From a bacterium (lineage in GTDB: Bacteria; SZUA-79; Acidulodesulfobacterales; Acidulodesulfobacteraceae), in the NCBI GenBank assembly GCA_021845685.1, contig JAJZVN010000007.1:46048-110047 (forward strand): a DNA stretch of 64,000 nucleotides. The letters are read 5' to 3'. Positions 29,158-37,149 of the stretch are shown piece after piece. Made by a program: the position numbers and the translations under genes. Under the pieces are notes generated by a model. It saw only the letters and a list, made by a program, of their open reading frames with translations. It made no database searches and was not told the origin of the DNA. Every line of letters starts with the position of its first letter. Position 1 is the first letter of the stretch.

Positions 29158-29431
29158 CTATTTTTTCAGATAAAAAATTTATCCTTTCGCTCATAGAATC
29201 AAATCTTATATTTATTCTTTTATCTAGTTCGTCAATTCTGTTGTTTGTAGCGTCGATTCTTGCATTGATTGCCTTCAATTCGCCTTTAAGTTCGTTTAAC
29301 TGCGGCGTCAAAAAGCGTTCAAGGCTTTTCATAAAAGATTCAGCGGCCATATCTTTATAATTTTCATCGGAAAATTCTATCCAGAATTTTATTATTTCAT
29401 CCTTTGTCATTTTAAATTTTATATTCGTCAA
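29123..29431 (-). CDS. Short coiled-coil protein, truncated at its C-terminus
   Basis: A 102-residue cytoplasmic protein with a helical N-terminus (MTNIKFKMTKDEIIKFWIEFSDENYKDMAAESFMKSLERFL) and a regular heptad coiled coil (about 45-100, with INARIDATNNRIDELDKRI). Such proteins are common as small scaffold or accessory factors, but I cannot assign a family. The present stop arises where a 30-bp duplication interrupts the original reading frame. The older C-terminal residues are still visible downstream at 29028-29098. It may still be functional, because the coil is nearly complete. Confidence 0.6.
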   Translation of the reverse strand: MTNIKFKMTKDEIIKFWIEFSDENYKDMAAESFMKSLERFLTPQLNELKGELKAINARIDATNNRIDELDKRINIRFDSMSERINFLSEKIDVIKDVERLKF

Positions 29432-29433
29432 AA

Positions 29434-29733
29434 GTTTCTAAATTTAAATATTATAATTATTTTATCATATTTTATGGATGATTTTATAAAATTTCATTCT
29501 TCGCTGTTAAACCCACTATCTTTTCAACACTGATTCAAAGTACCTTCCAGCGGCGGAATTAGCGTTCAGTTAAAAACAAAATGAGCAAAAATTAACTCCT
29601 GCAATTTTTAATATTCTCCGTTATTTAATCCGTTATTCGTTTGACGGCTATAAATATTTCTATGCGCAATAAAAATGCCCTTAACTATCTTTAAGATAAA
29701 AAATAATCAAAGGCGTTTAGAGCTAAAGGTTTA
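29434..29733. other. Intergenic gap
   Basis: About 300 bases of AT-rich sequence between the coiled-coil gene and the hairpin at 29734, with no open frame that has a ribosome site. Confidence 0.4.
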
Positions 29734-29754
29734 ATGCTGTCTTTATGACAGCAT
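29734..29754 (-). terminator. Hairpin downstream of the NHL fragment
   Basis: ATGCTGTC, TTTAT, GACAGCAT: a perfect 8-bp stem, 15 bases past the stop of the NHL-like remnant on the minus strand, followed by TTAAACCTTT. A weak intrinsic terminator. Confidence 0.5.
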
Positions 29755-29769
29755 ATTATTGATAAGGGT

Positions 29770-29936
29770 TTATTTAGGCTGTAAAACCAAAGGTGTTTTA
29801 ACAGGAGATGCCGCGCCTACCAATTCCGTTACGTTGCTGTCTCCCGCGGCGGTGCCTGCAGTGCCGTTACCATAATTGGCAACCCAGACGTTGCCCGAAC
29901 TGTCTACGGCTATGCCATCTGGAGCATGTTTAAAAA
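29770..29936 (-). pseudogene. C-terminal fragment of an NHL/streptogramin-lyase-like repeat protein
   Basis: The frame reads APDGIAVDSSGNVWVANYGNG...SNVTELVGAASPVKTPLVLQPK and a stop. The P-x-G-I-A-V-D-x-x-G-N-V-W-V-A-N motif is a six-bladed NHL/Vgb beta-propeller repeat, here the last blade. The first few codons upstream have no ribosome site and the frame is lost, so only the tail of a secreted propeller protein remains. Confidence 0.7.
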
Positions 29937-30174
29937 TGCTCAAAAACAGCATATTTTATAAAATATTTTCGCGAATATGTGTAAAATGTTTTTAAGATTA
30001 AATTAAACCTGAAAATATATGTTTAATTATGATTTAATATAGTTTAATACGGCTTAAATTTTTTAAAAAGAAGAATTTGGGCTATAAATAGGGATATTAA
30101 AATCCTAAATCGGGATTAGGGATTTAATAGATGCTTGACTATTTCATTTTATCAATTTTTTATCAATTTAATAA

Positions 30175-30510
30175 TTAATAAGAATATTCTGAAAAGGTCC
30201 AAGGACTAGAGGCATCCCTTGGGGGTAAAACAATAGTAACATTTATGTGATTACCATGACTGTCTGTTGCCAGTGCTGATATACGTGGTGGTGATGGACT
30301 ACTAATAGAATCACCAGCAATTGAAGAAGATAATTCTACCGAGGAAACGGTGCTATTAACCGCGTTTCCTGCATGATATAAAAAGTTTTCCCCATTATTG
30401 ATCAAATTTTGAAGTTGATTCAACCCTCCCTGGGCAAAGGCTATTTTCGGATAAATTTGAATCTCAAATAAAGCAAATAATATATATATCAATAAATTGT
30501 ATTTTTTCAT
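30175..30510 (-). CDS. Short secreted protein, possibly the N-terminus of the propeller gene
   Basis: A 111-residue exported protein: a signal peptide MKKYNLLIYILFALFEIQIYPKIAFAQ, then a Ser/Asn-rich region with no motif I recognise, ending WTFSEYSY. GGGAGG precedes the ATG, so it was translated at some time. Its N-terminus looks like the start of a secreted propeller protein, and the NHL tail lies 240 bases downstream on the same strand. One broken gene is therefore possible, but no continuous frame links them. Confidence 0.5.
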   Translation of the reverse strand: MKKYNLLIYILFALFEIQIYPKIAFAQGGLNQLQNLINNGENFLYHAGNAVNSTVSSVELSSSIAGDSISSPSPPRISALATDSHGNHINVTIVLPPRDASSPWTFSEYSY

Positions 30511-30727
30511 GATTTTCCCTCCCGTAAATTAATCTAATTACAAACTTTGAGTTTTTGATTGTAACAGTTTAAGGCTTGTTAAAAATAATTCCCAATTTAT
30601 ATATATAATATATATAAAGATTATATAAAAAATAAAAAGAATAAATAGTCCCTTTTTCATCGGTTTATCCTAAACGACCGCTATACGCATAAACCTTAAT
30701 AAAACAAACATTTTATTGTCCCACCAC

Positions 30728-31489
30728 TTATGACAGGGGTGTTCCGCATTTTTCGCAAAATTTTGAATTTCCCGCATTCTTTGCCCCACATTTAGGACAG
30801 ATTATTTTATCACTTTCATAAATAAAATTCTCTAATTGACCGCCGGTAATTTTTATATTTATTATTTTAATAACTTTCATAGCCTGATTGAAATCTATAG
30901 ATACGTTTTCTATAATGCTACGTTTAAATGCCAGCCCCAAATATAGACCGCCTTTTGTTTGTATGGAAATATAAATCTTTTCAGATAGGCGATATAAAAC
31001 AATAAAGATTACGCCTACTATAATACCTAAAATAAAAATCAACATTCCTAATGCCCCGTTTGCAAAGGCGATACCTATCCCCGAAAAAATACCGAAAAAA
31101 ATAAAAAGTACCCCAAAAAAAAAGAAACCCAAAGGTTTAGAATAACCACAGTGAGTGCTCGATATGCTCGGCAGAGGTACAACGCTGTTAGCTTCGCCGA
31201 ACAAACTTGAGTTTCTAAATATTATATCATCGTTTGTAAATTTAAAGCTTATTTCGGGATTAATACCGATTATCGTAAGAAGCCACTGCATTAAACCTTC
31301 CTTTCTACCAGCAATATCGATGACAACCTTGTCGGATGAAGAACTATCAATTTTAAATCTACGCAAAACCAAAGTAGTTAAATTAGTATTAATACCCATT
31401 CCGCCACGGCTTGCAATAACTCTATAAAACACGGCGATAATTACTAAAAAGCCAAATATCGATAATACCGGATAAATAATATTAAACAT
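30728..31489 (-). CDS. Membrane protein with C-terminal zinc ribbon
   Basis: A 253-residue protein. One N-terminal helix (about 4-25), two central helices (about 124-160, LGFFFFGVLFIFFGIFSGIGIAFANGALGMLIFILGIIVGVIFIVLY) and a soluble domain precede a C-terminal double-Cys zinc ribbon, CPKCGAKNAGNSKFCEKCGTPL. The ribbon should be cytoplasmic. Such ribbons occur in many small prokaryotic membrane proteins of unknown role. The neighbouring gene upstream also has zinc ribbons (two, at its N-terminus) and the two are only 42 bases apart, so they are probably one operon. No enzyme motif was found. Confidence 0.7.
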   Translation of the reverse strand: MFNIIYPVLSIFGFLVIIAVFYRVIASRGGMGINTNLTTLVLRRFKIDSSSSDKVVIDIAGRKEGLMQWLLTIIGINPEISFKFTNDDIIFRNSSLFGEANSVVPLPSISSTHCGYSKPLGFFFFGVLFIFFGIFSGIGIAFANGALGMLIFILGIIVGVIFIVLYRLSEKIYISIQTKGGLYLGLAFKRSIIENVSIDFNQAMKVIKIINIKITGGQLENFIYESDKIICPKCGAKNAGNSKFCEKCGTPLS

Positions 31490-31531
31490 TTTTAATACCC
31501 CTCCCCCTATTTAATGTTACATTATTTATTT

Positions 31532-32767
31532 TTATTCCACCCGAAAATACGCATTGCTTGATATAAGTTCCATTCCTGGGGCTTCGGCATTTGCATTAAA
31601 GTAATAACTCCCGGTTTTAAAGTATTGAGGTATTTCCACTGGTATTTCTACGGTGTAAACGCCCGAAGAACTTAAATTTACATAAGAAATATTTTCGGCG
31701 CTTATCCCCTGTCCATATACCTTGCTTATTATTTTTACCTGAGAAACATTGATGTTTTGAGGAACCGCAGCAGTAAATTCTACCTTAAAATATTCCGTTG
31801 AATTTGGACTTATATTCAAAGCAAAAGAATATACATGGGATAGGATGACAAAACTTATACCGCTTTCCCCCGAAACATGCTCGGGAGCAAAAGAAATTAA
31901 TTTAGCTCCGGCAGAATTAAAGTTCGTTCTAAATGTATCAAAAGCAATTCTTGAATGATTTACATGATAAACAGGCTGGCGGTATGTTTTAACCTGAGAA
32001 GGAACGTATGACGGATATGCAGGGGATTGAGGGGGTTTTTTAGGATAAACGTAGGCTACGGCATTTTTCGCCGGCTTTGTTTTGCTTTTCTTTGCCGAAA
32101 CTGTTTTTGATGTCTTGGCTTTTTCTTTGTTTTTTTCCGAAGCAATTTTTTTGGACGGAGACTTTTTCTTTTTATTCAAAGACGCTTGTTTTGCGGCAGT
32201 GCTTGTACGGTTAATAAACGGCAGCCTGTTGGTTTTATAAAGAAAAACGGCAATTCCTGCTACAATTAAAACAGGAATTATTCCATAAAGGAGCGGCAAT
32301 ATCCTATTTTTGTGAACCTTAGGCTCATTGCTCCGGGGATATACATTTTTTATCCCGTTTTTCGATGCATTGTCTTTATCGGCTAAATTATTACCTGCCC
32401 TGGAGGGTTTAATTTTATCCTTTTCATCCGAAACTGTTTGAAAAGGCTTAATTTTATCCGGCTTATCCGAAACAGCGGCAGCATTATAAAGCTCTTCGTT
32501 TTGTTGGTTAATATCGTATTTAACGGATGCGCCGACAGGGCTTCCGCATTTCGGGCAGAACTTGGCGCCTTCTTTTAAAGAAGCTCCGCAATTTTTGCAA
32601 AAGGTTTTGAAAGGTGATTTAGCAGAATCTGAAAGGGGTGGAGCATTTGCTACTTCATTTTTTTCGAATACTTCCCTCTTTTCCCGGGTAGAAACGACAC
32701 TTCCGCAATTCGGGCAAAACTTTGCGTCATCTTTTAACTGTTTTCCGCAGTTTTTGCAAAATTTCAT
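31532..32767 (-). CDS. Double zinc-ribbon, single-TM protein with extracytoplasmic domain
   Basis: A 411-residue protein. Two N-terminal zinc ribbons (FCKNCGKQLKDDAKFCPNCG at 3-22 and FCKNCGASLKEGAKFCPKCG at about 56-75) are followed by an acidic/basic linker, one TM segment (about 148-166, ILPLLYGIIPVLIVAGIAVFLY), a Lys/Ser/Pro-rich extracytoplasmic stretch and a C-terminal beta-rich domain (about 275-411). The layout looks like a cytosolic sensor or tether ahead of an external binding domain. It forms a pair with the ribbon-ending membrane protein 42 bases downstream. No family name can be given for the outer domain. Confidence 0.7.
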   Translation of the reverse strand: MKFCKNCGKQLKDDAKFCPNCGSVVSTREKREVFEKNEVANAPPLSDSAKSPFKTFCKNCGASLKEGAKFCPKCGSPVGASVKYDINQQNEELYNAAAVSDKPDKIKPFQTVSDEKDKIKPSRAGNNLADKDNASKNGIKNVYPRSNEPKVHKNRILPLLYGIIPVLIVAGIAVFLYKTNRLPFINRTSTAAKQASLNKKKKSPSKKIASEKNKEKAKTSKTVSAKKSKTKPAKNAVAYVYPKKPPQSPAYPSYVPSQVKTYRQPVYHVNHSRIAFDTFRTNFNSAGAKLISFAPEHVSGESGISFVILSHVYSFALNISPNSTEYFKVEFTAAVPQNINVSQVKIISKVYGQGISAENISYVNLSSSGVYTVEIPVEIPQYFKTGSYYFNANAEAPGMELISSNAYFRVE

Positions 32768-32924
32768 AAGGATTAATCCTTATTAAAATTTAATAAATTA
32801 CAAAAACAACTTTTTTATTACAATTGCAATTATGTATATACTTTATAACCATTTTAAAAAAATGTCAAATATTTTTAATGCAATATTTTAATGCAATGTC
32901 ATTAACTATTAAAATGTCTAAACA

Positions 32925-32999
32925 GCTTGAAATACCTTGACTTTTTAAATGGTGTGTCCGGCGGGATTCGAACCCGCTGCCTCAGGAGTCGGAGTCCTG
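32925..32999. repeat. Left attachment repeat: 3' half of tRNA-Arg(CCG) plus flank
   Basis: This 75-base copy matches 35782-35856 with three mismatches. Bases 32950-32999 are the tRNA-Arg(CCG) 3' half (anticodon stem, T-arm, acceptor 3' strand and CCA, read on the minus strand). 21 bases beyond the CCA are also shared. It is the displaced att copy of a 2.86-kb island whose other end is the intact tRNA. Confidence 0.9.
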
Positions 33000-33072
33000 A
33001 ATTATCATATATAAGTATTTGTAATTATTAATATTTTACACAACATATTTTTTTGTGTATGCGTTTTTGTAT

Positions 33073-33750
33073 TTATAATTTAAGCTTGGGTAGCCCTTTG
33101 AGTGCCTTATTTATCCAGCTTAAAGTTTTTTCATCTTTAATTTCAACCTTGCCGTTATATCCAACCGCAATAATTTCATAATGATTTGCATCGCCAATAT
33201 TAGAATGTATAATTGAAAAATTTGTAAGTTTTACAAAATATTTTATATTATTAATTGAATTATTAAATCTTTTCCTTATTTTGTCTTCTGAAACGTCATG
33301 TCCGCCGGTTTTTACCCTCATTCTGACTCTTTTTATAGCTGTTTCCGGAGAATCAAGACCGATGTATATAAGCGCCGTAATATAACCTTTTGATTTTGCT
33401 TCTTCTACATATTTAATATATTTATCGGTGGATAAAACGGTTTCAATCGCAAAACCTTTACATAAATTAAAATATTTATTAATAGATTTTTCTATTTCTT
33501 GAACCGCCCATAAATTAGCCGACATTTCGTCAATTTCAGGATTAATCATCAAATGAGATATAGATATTATATCTGGATTAATAAATTGATATGGCTTAAG
33601 CGGCATTATGTTAAATCTGTCCTTAAGAACATTCAAGACATTTTTAAAATCTTCGCTTTTTATGTAAGTGGATTTTCCTGCGCCATTAGAACCTGCCAGT
33701 AAAAGCAATAAAGGCTTTTCTTCACTTTTAGCAGTTATATTTTTTAACAT
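33073..33750 (-). CDS. Zeta-toxin-like ATPase/kinase
   Basis: A 225-residue P-loop kinase of the zeta toxin / COG4185 group. The Walker A is AGSNGAGKST (about 18-27), followed by YQFINPDIIS, where zeta kinases bind UDP-GlcNAc, and the LID-like region RVRMRVKTGGHDVSEDKIRKRF. If it is a toxin it would phosphorylate a nucleotide-sugar and stop wall synthesis; related proteins also phosphorylate other small molecules. The adjacent 63-residue gene eight bases upstream is the likely antitoxin. The pair sits in a tRNA-bounded island, where TA modules commonly stabilise the DNA. Confidence 0.75.
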   Translation of the reverse strand: MLKNITAKSEEKPLLLLLAGSNGAGKSTYIKSEDFKNVLNVLKDRFNIMPLKPYQFINPDIISISHLMINPEIDEMSANLWAVQEIEKSINKYFNLCKGFAIETVLSTDKYIKYVEEAKSKGYITALIYIGLDSPETAIKRVRMRVKTGGHDVSEDKIRKRFNNSINNIKYFVKLTNFSIIHSNIGDANHYEIIAVGYNGKVEIKDEKTLSWINKALKGLPKLKL

Positions 33751-33758
33751 TATTGTTT

Positions 33759-33950
33759 TTAGTCTTCCAATATGCCTAAAGCTTTAAGTTTAGCGCGCTC
33801 ACCCTTTACGGCTTTTCTACCAGCTTTTTTACTCGCCTCCGCAACTTCCATAAGGTATTTTATTGCTTCATTTTCGGTTAATTCTTTTTTGCTCGTTTTA
33901 TTAACGACATGGTCATCAGAAGCATTACATTTTGCCGTTTGTTTTTTCAT
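33759..33950 (-). CDS. Putative antitoxin partner of the zeta-like kinase
   Basis: A 63-residue, Lys-rich, probably helical protein: MKKQTAKCNASDD...ENEAIKYLMEVAEASKKAGRKAVKGERAKLKALGILED. The start at 33950 has AAGGTG upstream; an earlier in-frame start at 33992 lacks a site. It ends eight bases before the kinase start, in the order antitoxin then toxin typical of such pairs. I do not recognise the family. The antitoxin role is inferred from position and size only. Confidence 0.6.
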   Translation of the reverse strand: MKKQTAKCNASDDHVVNKTSKKELTENEAIKYLMEVAEASKKAGRKAVKGERAKLKALGILED

Positions 33951-34055
33951 AATTATTTCACCTTTTTTATTTGTAACTTTTATTATGCACAAATCTATGT
34001 ATTTATTATATATTAAATGTTTTCAAAAAGAAAATTATTTGTGTCTATTATCGCT

Positions 34056-34208
34056 TTAGGCTTCATCGACAAGCCTGTTTTTGTTAGCCTTCCACCAAGT
34101 TTCCGTAATTTCGTCGGATAGAAAGCTTATATCTTCTTCCGTTGTCTTGCTTTTTTGCGACAGCTCGATATTAGTTAAAAAATCTATGGTATTTTCGGTA
34201 ATCAGCAC
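34056..34208 (-). CDS. Hypothetical 50-residue protein
   Basis: An open frame with a GTG start at 34208, only three bases after the stop of the gene at 34212. It encodes LITENTIDFLTNIELSQKSKTTEEDISFLSDEITETWWKANKNRLVDEA: acidic, helical, without motifs. The close spacing suggests translational coupling with the upstream gene. It might be a truncated larger protein. Role unknown. Confidence 0.4.
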   Translation of the reverse strand: MLITENTIDFLTNIELSQKSKTTEEDISFLSDEITETWWKANKNRLVDEA

Positions 34209-34211
34209 AAA

Positions 34212-34472
34212 TTACTCCAGACCTACAACCTCTATGGCTCCAGCTTCAGCCACAGATTTAAGATTATATCCTTCAGCTATCTTTTTTTCATAATCGCTTT
34301 TTTCGGGATACATCCAACCCACGGCGCAGAATTTGTCATAAGGTTTCAAAACAACGGATACATTTTTTAATTCGTTAATGTCCCCGTATCCCATAAATTC
34401 GGAATCGTAAATCAAAACTTTCATATCCGCCGGATATTTTTTAAGCTCTTCTATTAGTTCGCCTACGGTCAT
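34212..34472 (-). CDS. Hypothetical small phage/plasmid-type protein
   Basis: An 86-residue protein beginning MTVGELIEELKKYPADMKVLIYDSEFMGY. This opening recurs in small proteins of phages, plasmids and islands. The C-terminal half is beta-rich (GAIEVVGLE). No catalytic motif or membrane segment. It belongs to the same minus-strand run as the following 50-residue gene. Function unknown; its presence supports the mobile nature of this segment. Confidence 0.65.
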   Translation of the reverse strand: MTVGELIEELKKYPADMKVLIYDSEFMGYGDINELKNVSVVLKPYDKFCAVGWMYPEKSDYEKKIAEGYNLKSVAEAGAIEVVGLE

Positions 34473-34503
34473 AATAAGATTTCCTTTTTAATGTGCGTTG
34501 CCT

Positions 34504-35267
34504 TCAAATAAATACGCCACCGGATGCTTCGATTCGTTGAGCGTTTATCCATGCGTTATTTTCACTCAACAGCGACGCTATTACCCCGCCTACATCATCC
34601 GGCAGACCGACTCTGCCCAAAGATGTTCCTGAAGCGATAAAAGCATTGACCTCAGGATTGTCTCTCACGACCCCGCCTCCGAAGTCTGTTTCTATTGCGC
34701 CGGGGGCTACAACGTTTACGGCAATTTTACGGTGGCCGAGTTCTTTTGCCAGATACTTTGTCAGCACCTCGATACCTCCCTTCATAGCCGCATATGCGGA
34801 ATAACCCGGGAGCACAAATCTGGTAAGCCCAGAGGAAACATTAATGATGCGCCCGTTATCGGCAATCATCGGCAGTAGCTTTTGAGTAAGGAAAAATACT
34901 CCTTTAAAATGAATATTCATAAGCTCGTCGAATTGCGATTCCGTAGTTTCTTCAAAAGAGGCATGGATTCCGATTCCTGCGTTATTAATCAAAAAGTTAA
35001 AATCCTTGCGCTGCCATTTTTCGGAAAGCAAATTGCTAACCTGCGCCGCAAAATCTCCAAACGATTGGGACTTGCCTGCGTCCAGATGAAGCGCCGCCGC
35101 CTGCCGTCCAATAGCTTTGATTTCTGCAACCACTGCCAGCGCTTCTTGCTCTTTAGTGTTATAGGTCAATATTACATCTATGCGATGCCCTGCTGAGCCG
35201 TCTTTAATGCCGTGCTTTTACCGATACCGCAGCTGCCGCCGGTAATAAGCGCAATCTTAATGCTCAT
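34504..35267 (-). pseudogene. Frameshifted short-chain dehydrogenase/reductase (SDR)
   Basis: An SDR gene broken near codon 28. The 5' part (start ATG 35267, GGAG site) encodes MSIKIALITGGSCGIGKSTALKTAQQGI with the TGGxxGIG nucleotide motif. A shift near 35184-35190, consistent with a short insertion, moves the rest to another frame. That rest continues IDVILTYNTKEQEALAV and keeps NNAGIGI, ISVSSG-type Ser and YSAYAAMKG (Tyr/Lys catalytic pair). The body (34504-35169) could still be read from an internal start but would lack the Rossmann glycine loop. Composition is GC-richer than the host, so it is imported DNA. Confidence 0.8.
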
Positions 35268-35781
35268 AAATATATCTCCAGTGTTTAAAAATTATAAAAA
35301 TGATAATACTTTCAAATCAAGAAATAATCGCAGCCTTTCATTTAGGAAACCTTGAATATATTTAGCTCTGGCTCATTATTTAGTGTGTTATTTAGTTAAA
35401 ATTATATCACATTCTGCTTTTGAATTAAAAATATTTCATACCTGCAGTAATTTAAGCTAACGATATTGTTATGTAAATATTATAATAATTATAATACTCC
35501 TATAAATTAAGACAGCCCTCTTAGGTGGTTTCATCACGGAATTATCCGGTATGAAATTATCTTAAAAAGTAATAAAATTATTGAAGAATAAGAAATATAA
35601 TTTTAAAATATCGACCCTGAACTCCCACCAGAAGATGTTGCCCCGTTTATATATTCTCATCCTTTTTATCTACCAAAAACTGTATGCGTTTTTGTATGTA
35701 AAAATTACATATTTTTAATAATTTTGACATATTTTTAATAAAAAGTAAATAATTTTTTAAGGACATAAAATCATCGGGAAG
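35268..35781. other. Intergenic gap at the right end of the island
   Basis: About 510 bases without a gene. A stretch at about 35605-35700 reads as IDPELPPEDVAPFIYSHPFYLP in one frame, which may be a worn gene fragment, but no start or family is evident. The rest is AT-rich. Confidence 0.4.
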
Positions 35782-35856
35782 GCTTGAAATACCTTGACTT
35801 TTAAGCTGGTGTGTCCGGCGGGATTCGAACCCGCTGCCTCAGGAGTCGGAGTCCTG
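35782..35856. repeat. Right attachment repeat inside intact tRNA-Arg(CCG)
   Basis: The partner of the repeat at 32925-32999 (72 of 75 identical). It includes the tRNA 3' half and 21 bases of downstream flank. Insertion here leaves the tRNA gene complete. Confidence 0.9.
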
Positions 35857-35883
35857 CGCTCTATCCAGATGAGCTACGGACAC
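35807..35883 (-). tRNA. tRNA-Arg (anticodon CCG)
   Basis: A 77-base gene with a perfect seven-pair acceptor stem (GTGTCCG/CGGACAC), discriminator A and an encoded CCA. The anticodon loop is CTCCGAC in a CAGGA/TCCTG stem, so the anticodon is CCG (codon CGG). The T-arm is GCGGG-TTCGAAT-CCCGC. It reads from right to left. A second copy of its 3' half lies 2.86 kb to the left. Confidence 0.96.
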
Positions 35884-36225
35884 AATTTATAAATTATAGC
35901 TGCCGTAAAATTTATTGTTTATATCTTGCATATTATATTGGCTGCAATTAATTTTATTTTTATATATCTTTGCCGTAAACCACCGAGTTATTTCGTACGA
36001 TACTTCTTGATAAACACTGAATGCGCTTTCACTTTTATCTTTAGACGACGTAAATTGCCAAATTATTTCGTGCAATTTCTTGTTATTTCTTGTTTATGAT
36101 ATAATTATTAATATAATATATATTATATTTTTTAAAAATAATTTTAATTAATTTTTTTTATTATAGCATTAAAAATAGCATTAAAACAAAATAAAATAAA
36201 TAATATAACGATAAATAATTTTAAA
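35884..36225. other. Intergenic region upstream of tRNA-Arg
   Basis: About 340 AT-rich bases between the tRNA 5' end and the gene at 36226. It must hold the tRNA promoter on the minus strand. A 62-codon open frame here has no ribosome site and I do not accept it. Confidence 0.4.
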
Positions 36226-36945
36226 ATGGCTATTTTTACAGGAAACATAATAAAGAAGATATCTGATAATGCTATTGTTTTATCCGGCTTTATAGAAAAT
36301 AATTTAGAAAAAGATCTTAATTCTATTATTAATAATAAATTTAACGTATCAGATTTAGAAATTGAATTAAATGATATTAAAGATAATCTTGTGACAGAAC
36401 TTAATAATGAAATTCATAAATTGATTATTAGCATAATAACTAATGAAGGATTAAGCCAATCTAAAAATAAAAACAAACTTTGTATTTATGAAAATGTACT
36501 CAAATTTAGTCCATTTTGTAATTCTATGCAAAATATTTATACATTAAATCTTTTGATAAGACTTAATATTAAAAACATAGCGCAATATCCTGTTTTAAAA
36601 AAACAGTCATATATTCCTGAGCTTGCATTAATGATAAGCTCAATAGTTAAAAACACTATCGATACATTTTATTCTTTATTAAATTTTAATAATAACGATT
36701 ATGAATTATACGGCAATAAAATAAATAATAAAGCCTATAAACAGCAAATCATTAAAAAAACCTGGCAAGATATAAAAAACATCGACTATGTTTGCGACAG
36801 AACAATAAATGACCTATCAAGTATTAAATCAAATATATATGAATATGATGCTAAAAATCAAATGATATATTATTCGATAATAGTTTCTTATTTAAAAGAA
36901 ATTGCAATATTTTCATACAGAATTATTGAAAATGCGGTCGCATAA
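36226..36945 (+). CDS. Hypothetical all-helical protein (faintly PhoU-like)
   Basis: A 239-residue cytoplasmic protein composed almost wholly of predicted helices, Asn/Ile/Lys-rich, with no signal peptide and no clear domain. The alternating amphipathic helices and the C-terminal YLKEIAIFSYRIIENAVA faintly resemble a PhoU repeat, but this is weak. It lies 200 bases upstream of the acetate kinase on the same strand. No SD is visible before the ATG, as for several genes in this AT-rich block. Confidence 0.6.
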   Translation: MAIFTGNIIKKISDNAIVLSGFIENNLEKDLNSIINNKFNVSDLEIELNDIKDNLVTELNNEIHKLIISIITNEGLSQSKNKNKLCIYENVLKFSPFCNSMQNIYTLNLLIRLNIKNIAQYPVLKKQSYIPELALMISSIVKNTIDTFYSLLNFNNNDYELYGNKINNKAYKQQIIKKTWQDIKNIDYVCDRTINDLSSIKSNIYEYDAKNQMIYYSIIVSYLKEIAIFSYRIIENAVA

Positions 36946-37149
36946 TTATTTAATTTTAATAAAATAATAAAATAAATGATAATATATAAATTAGTATTAT
37001 TAGAAGAGTTATTATAAAAACATTAATATTAAATATCATCGGCAAAAAATAGCCATAAATATCGCACTTATTTATATTGGTTATATTATTTTTTGCATTT
37101 AATTTATTAATATTCTATTTCTACAATTTTTAATAAATAAAATTAAATT

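Larger units (their letters stand above)
32925..35856. mobile_element. 2.86-kb tRNA-Arg(CCG) island without an integrase
   Basis: The segment between the two 75-bp direct repeats, of which one is inside the intact tRNA-Arg gene. Cargo: a zeta-like kinase and its likely antitoxin, two short hypothetical genes, and a frameshifted SDR. No recombinase gene is present. GC content and codon use differ from the host, most clearly in the SDR. It is either a decayed island or a non-autonomous cassette moved by an integrase in trans. Confidence 0.75.

Noticed and set aside
35887..36075. Minus-strand 62-codon frame beside tRNA-Arg
   Set aside because: No ribosome site; lies in the tRNA promoter region.
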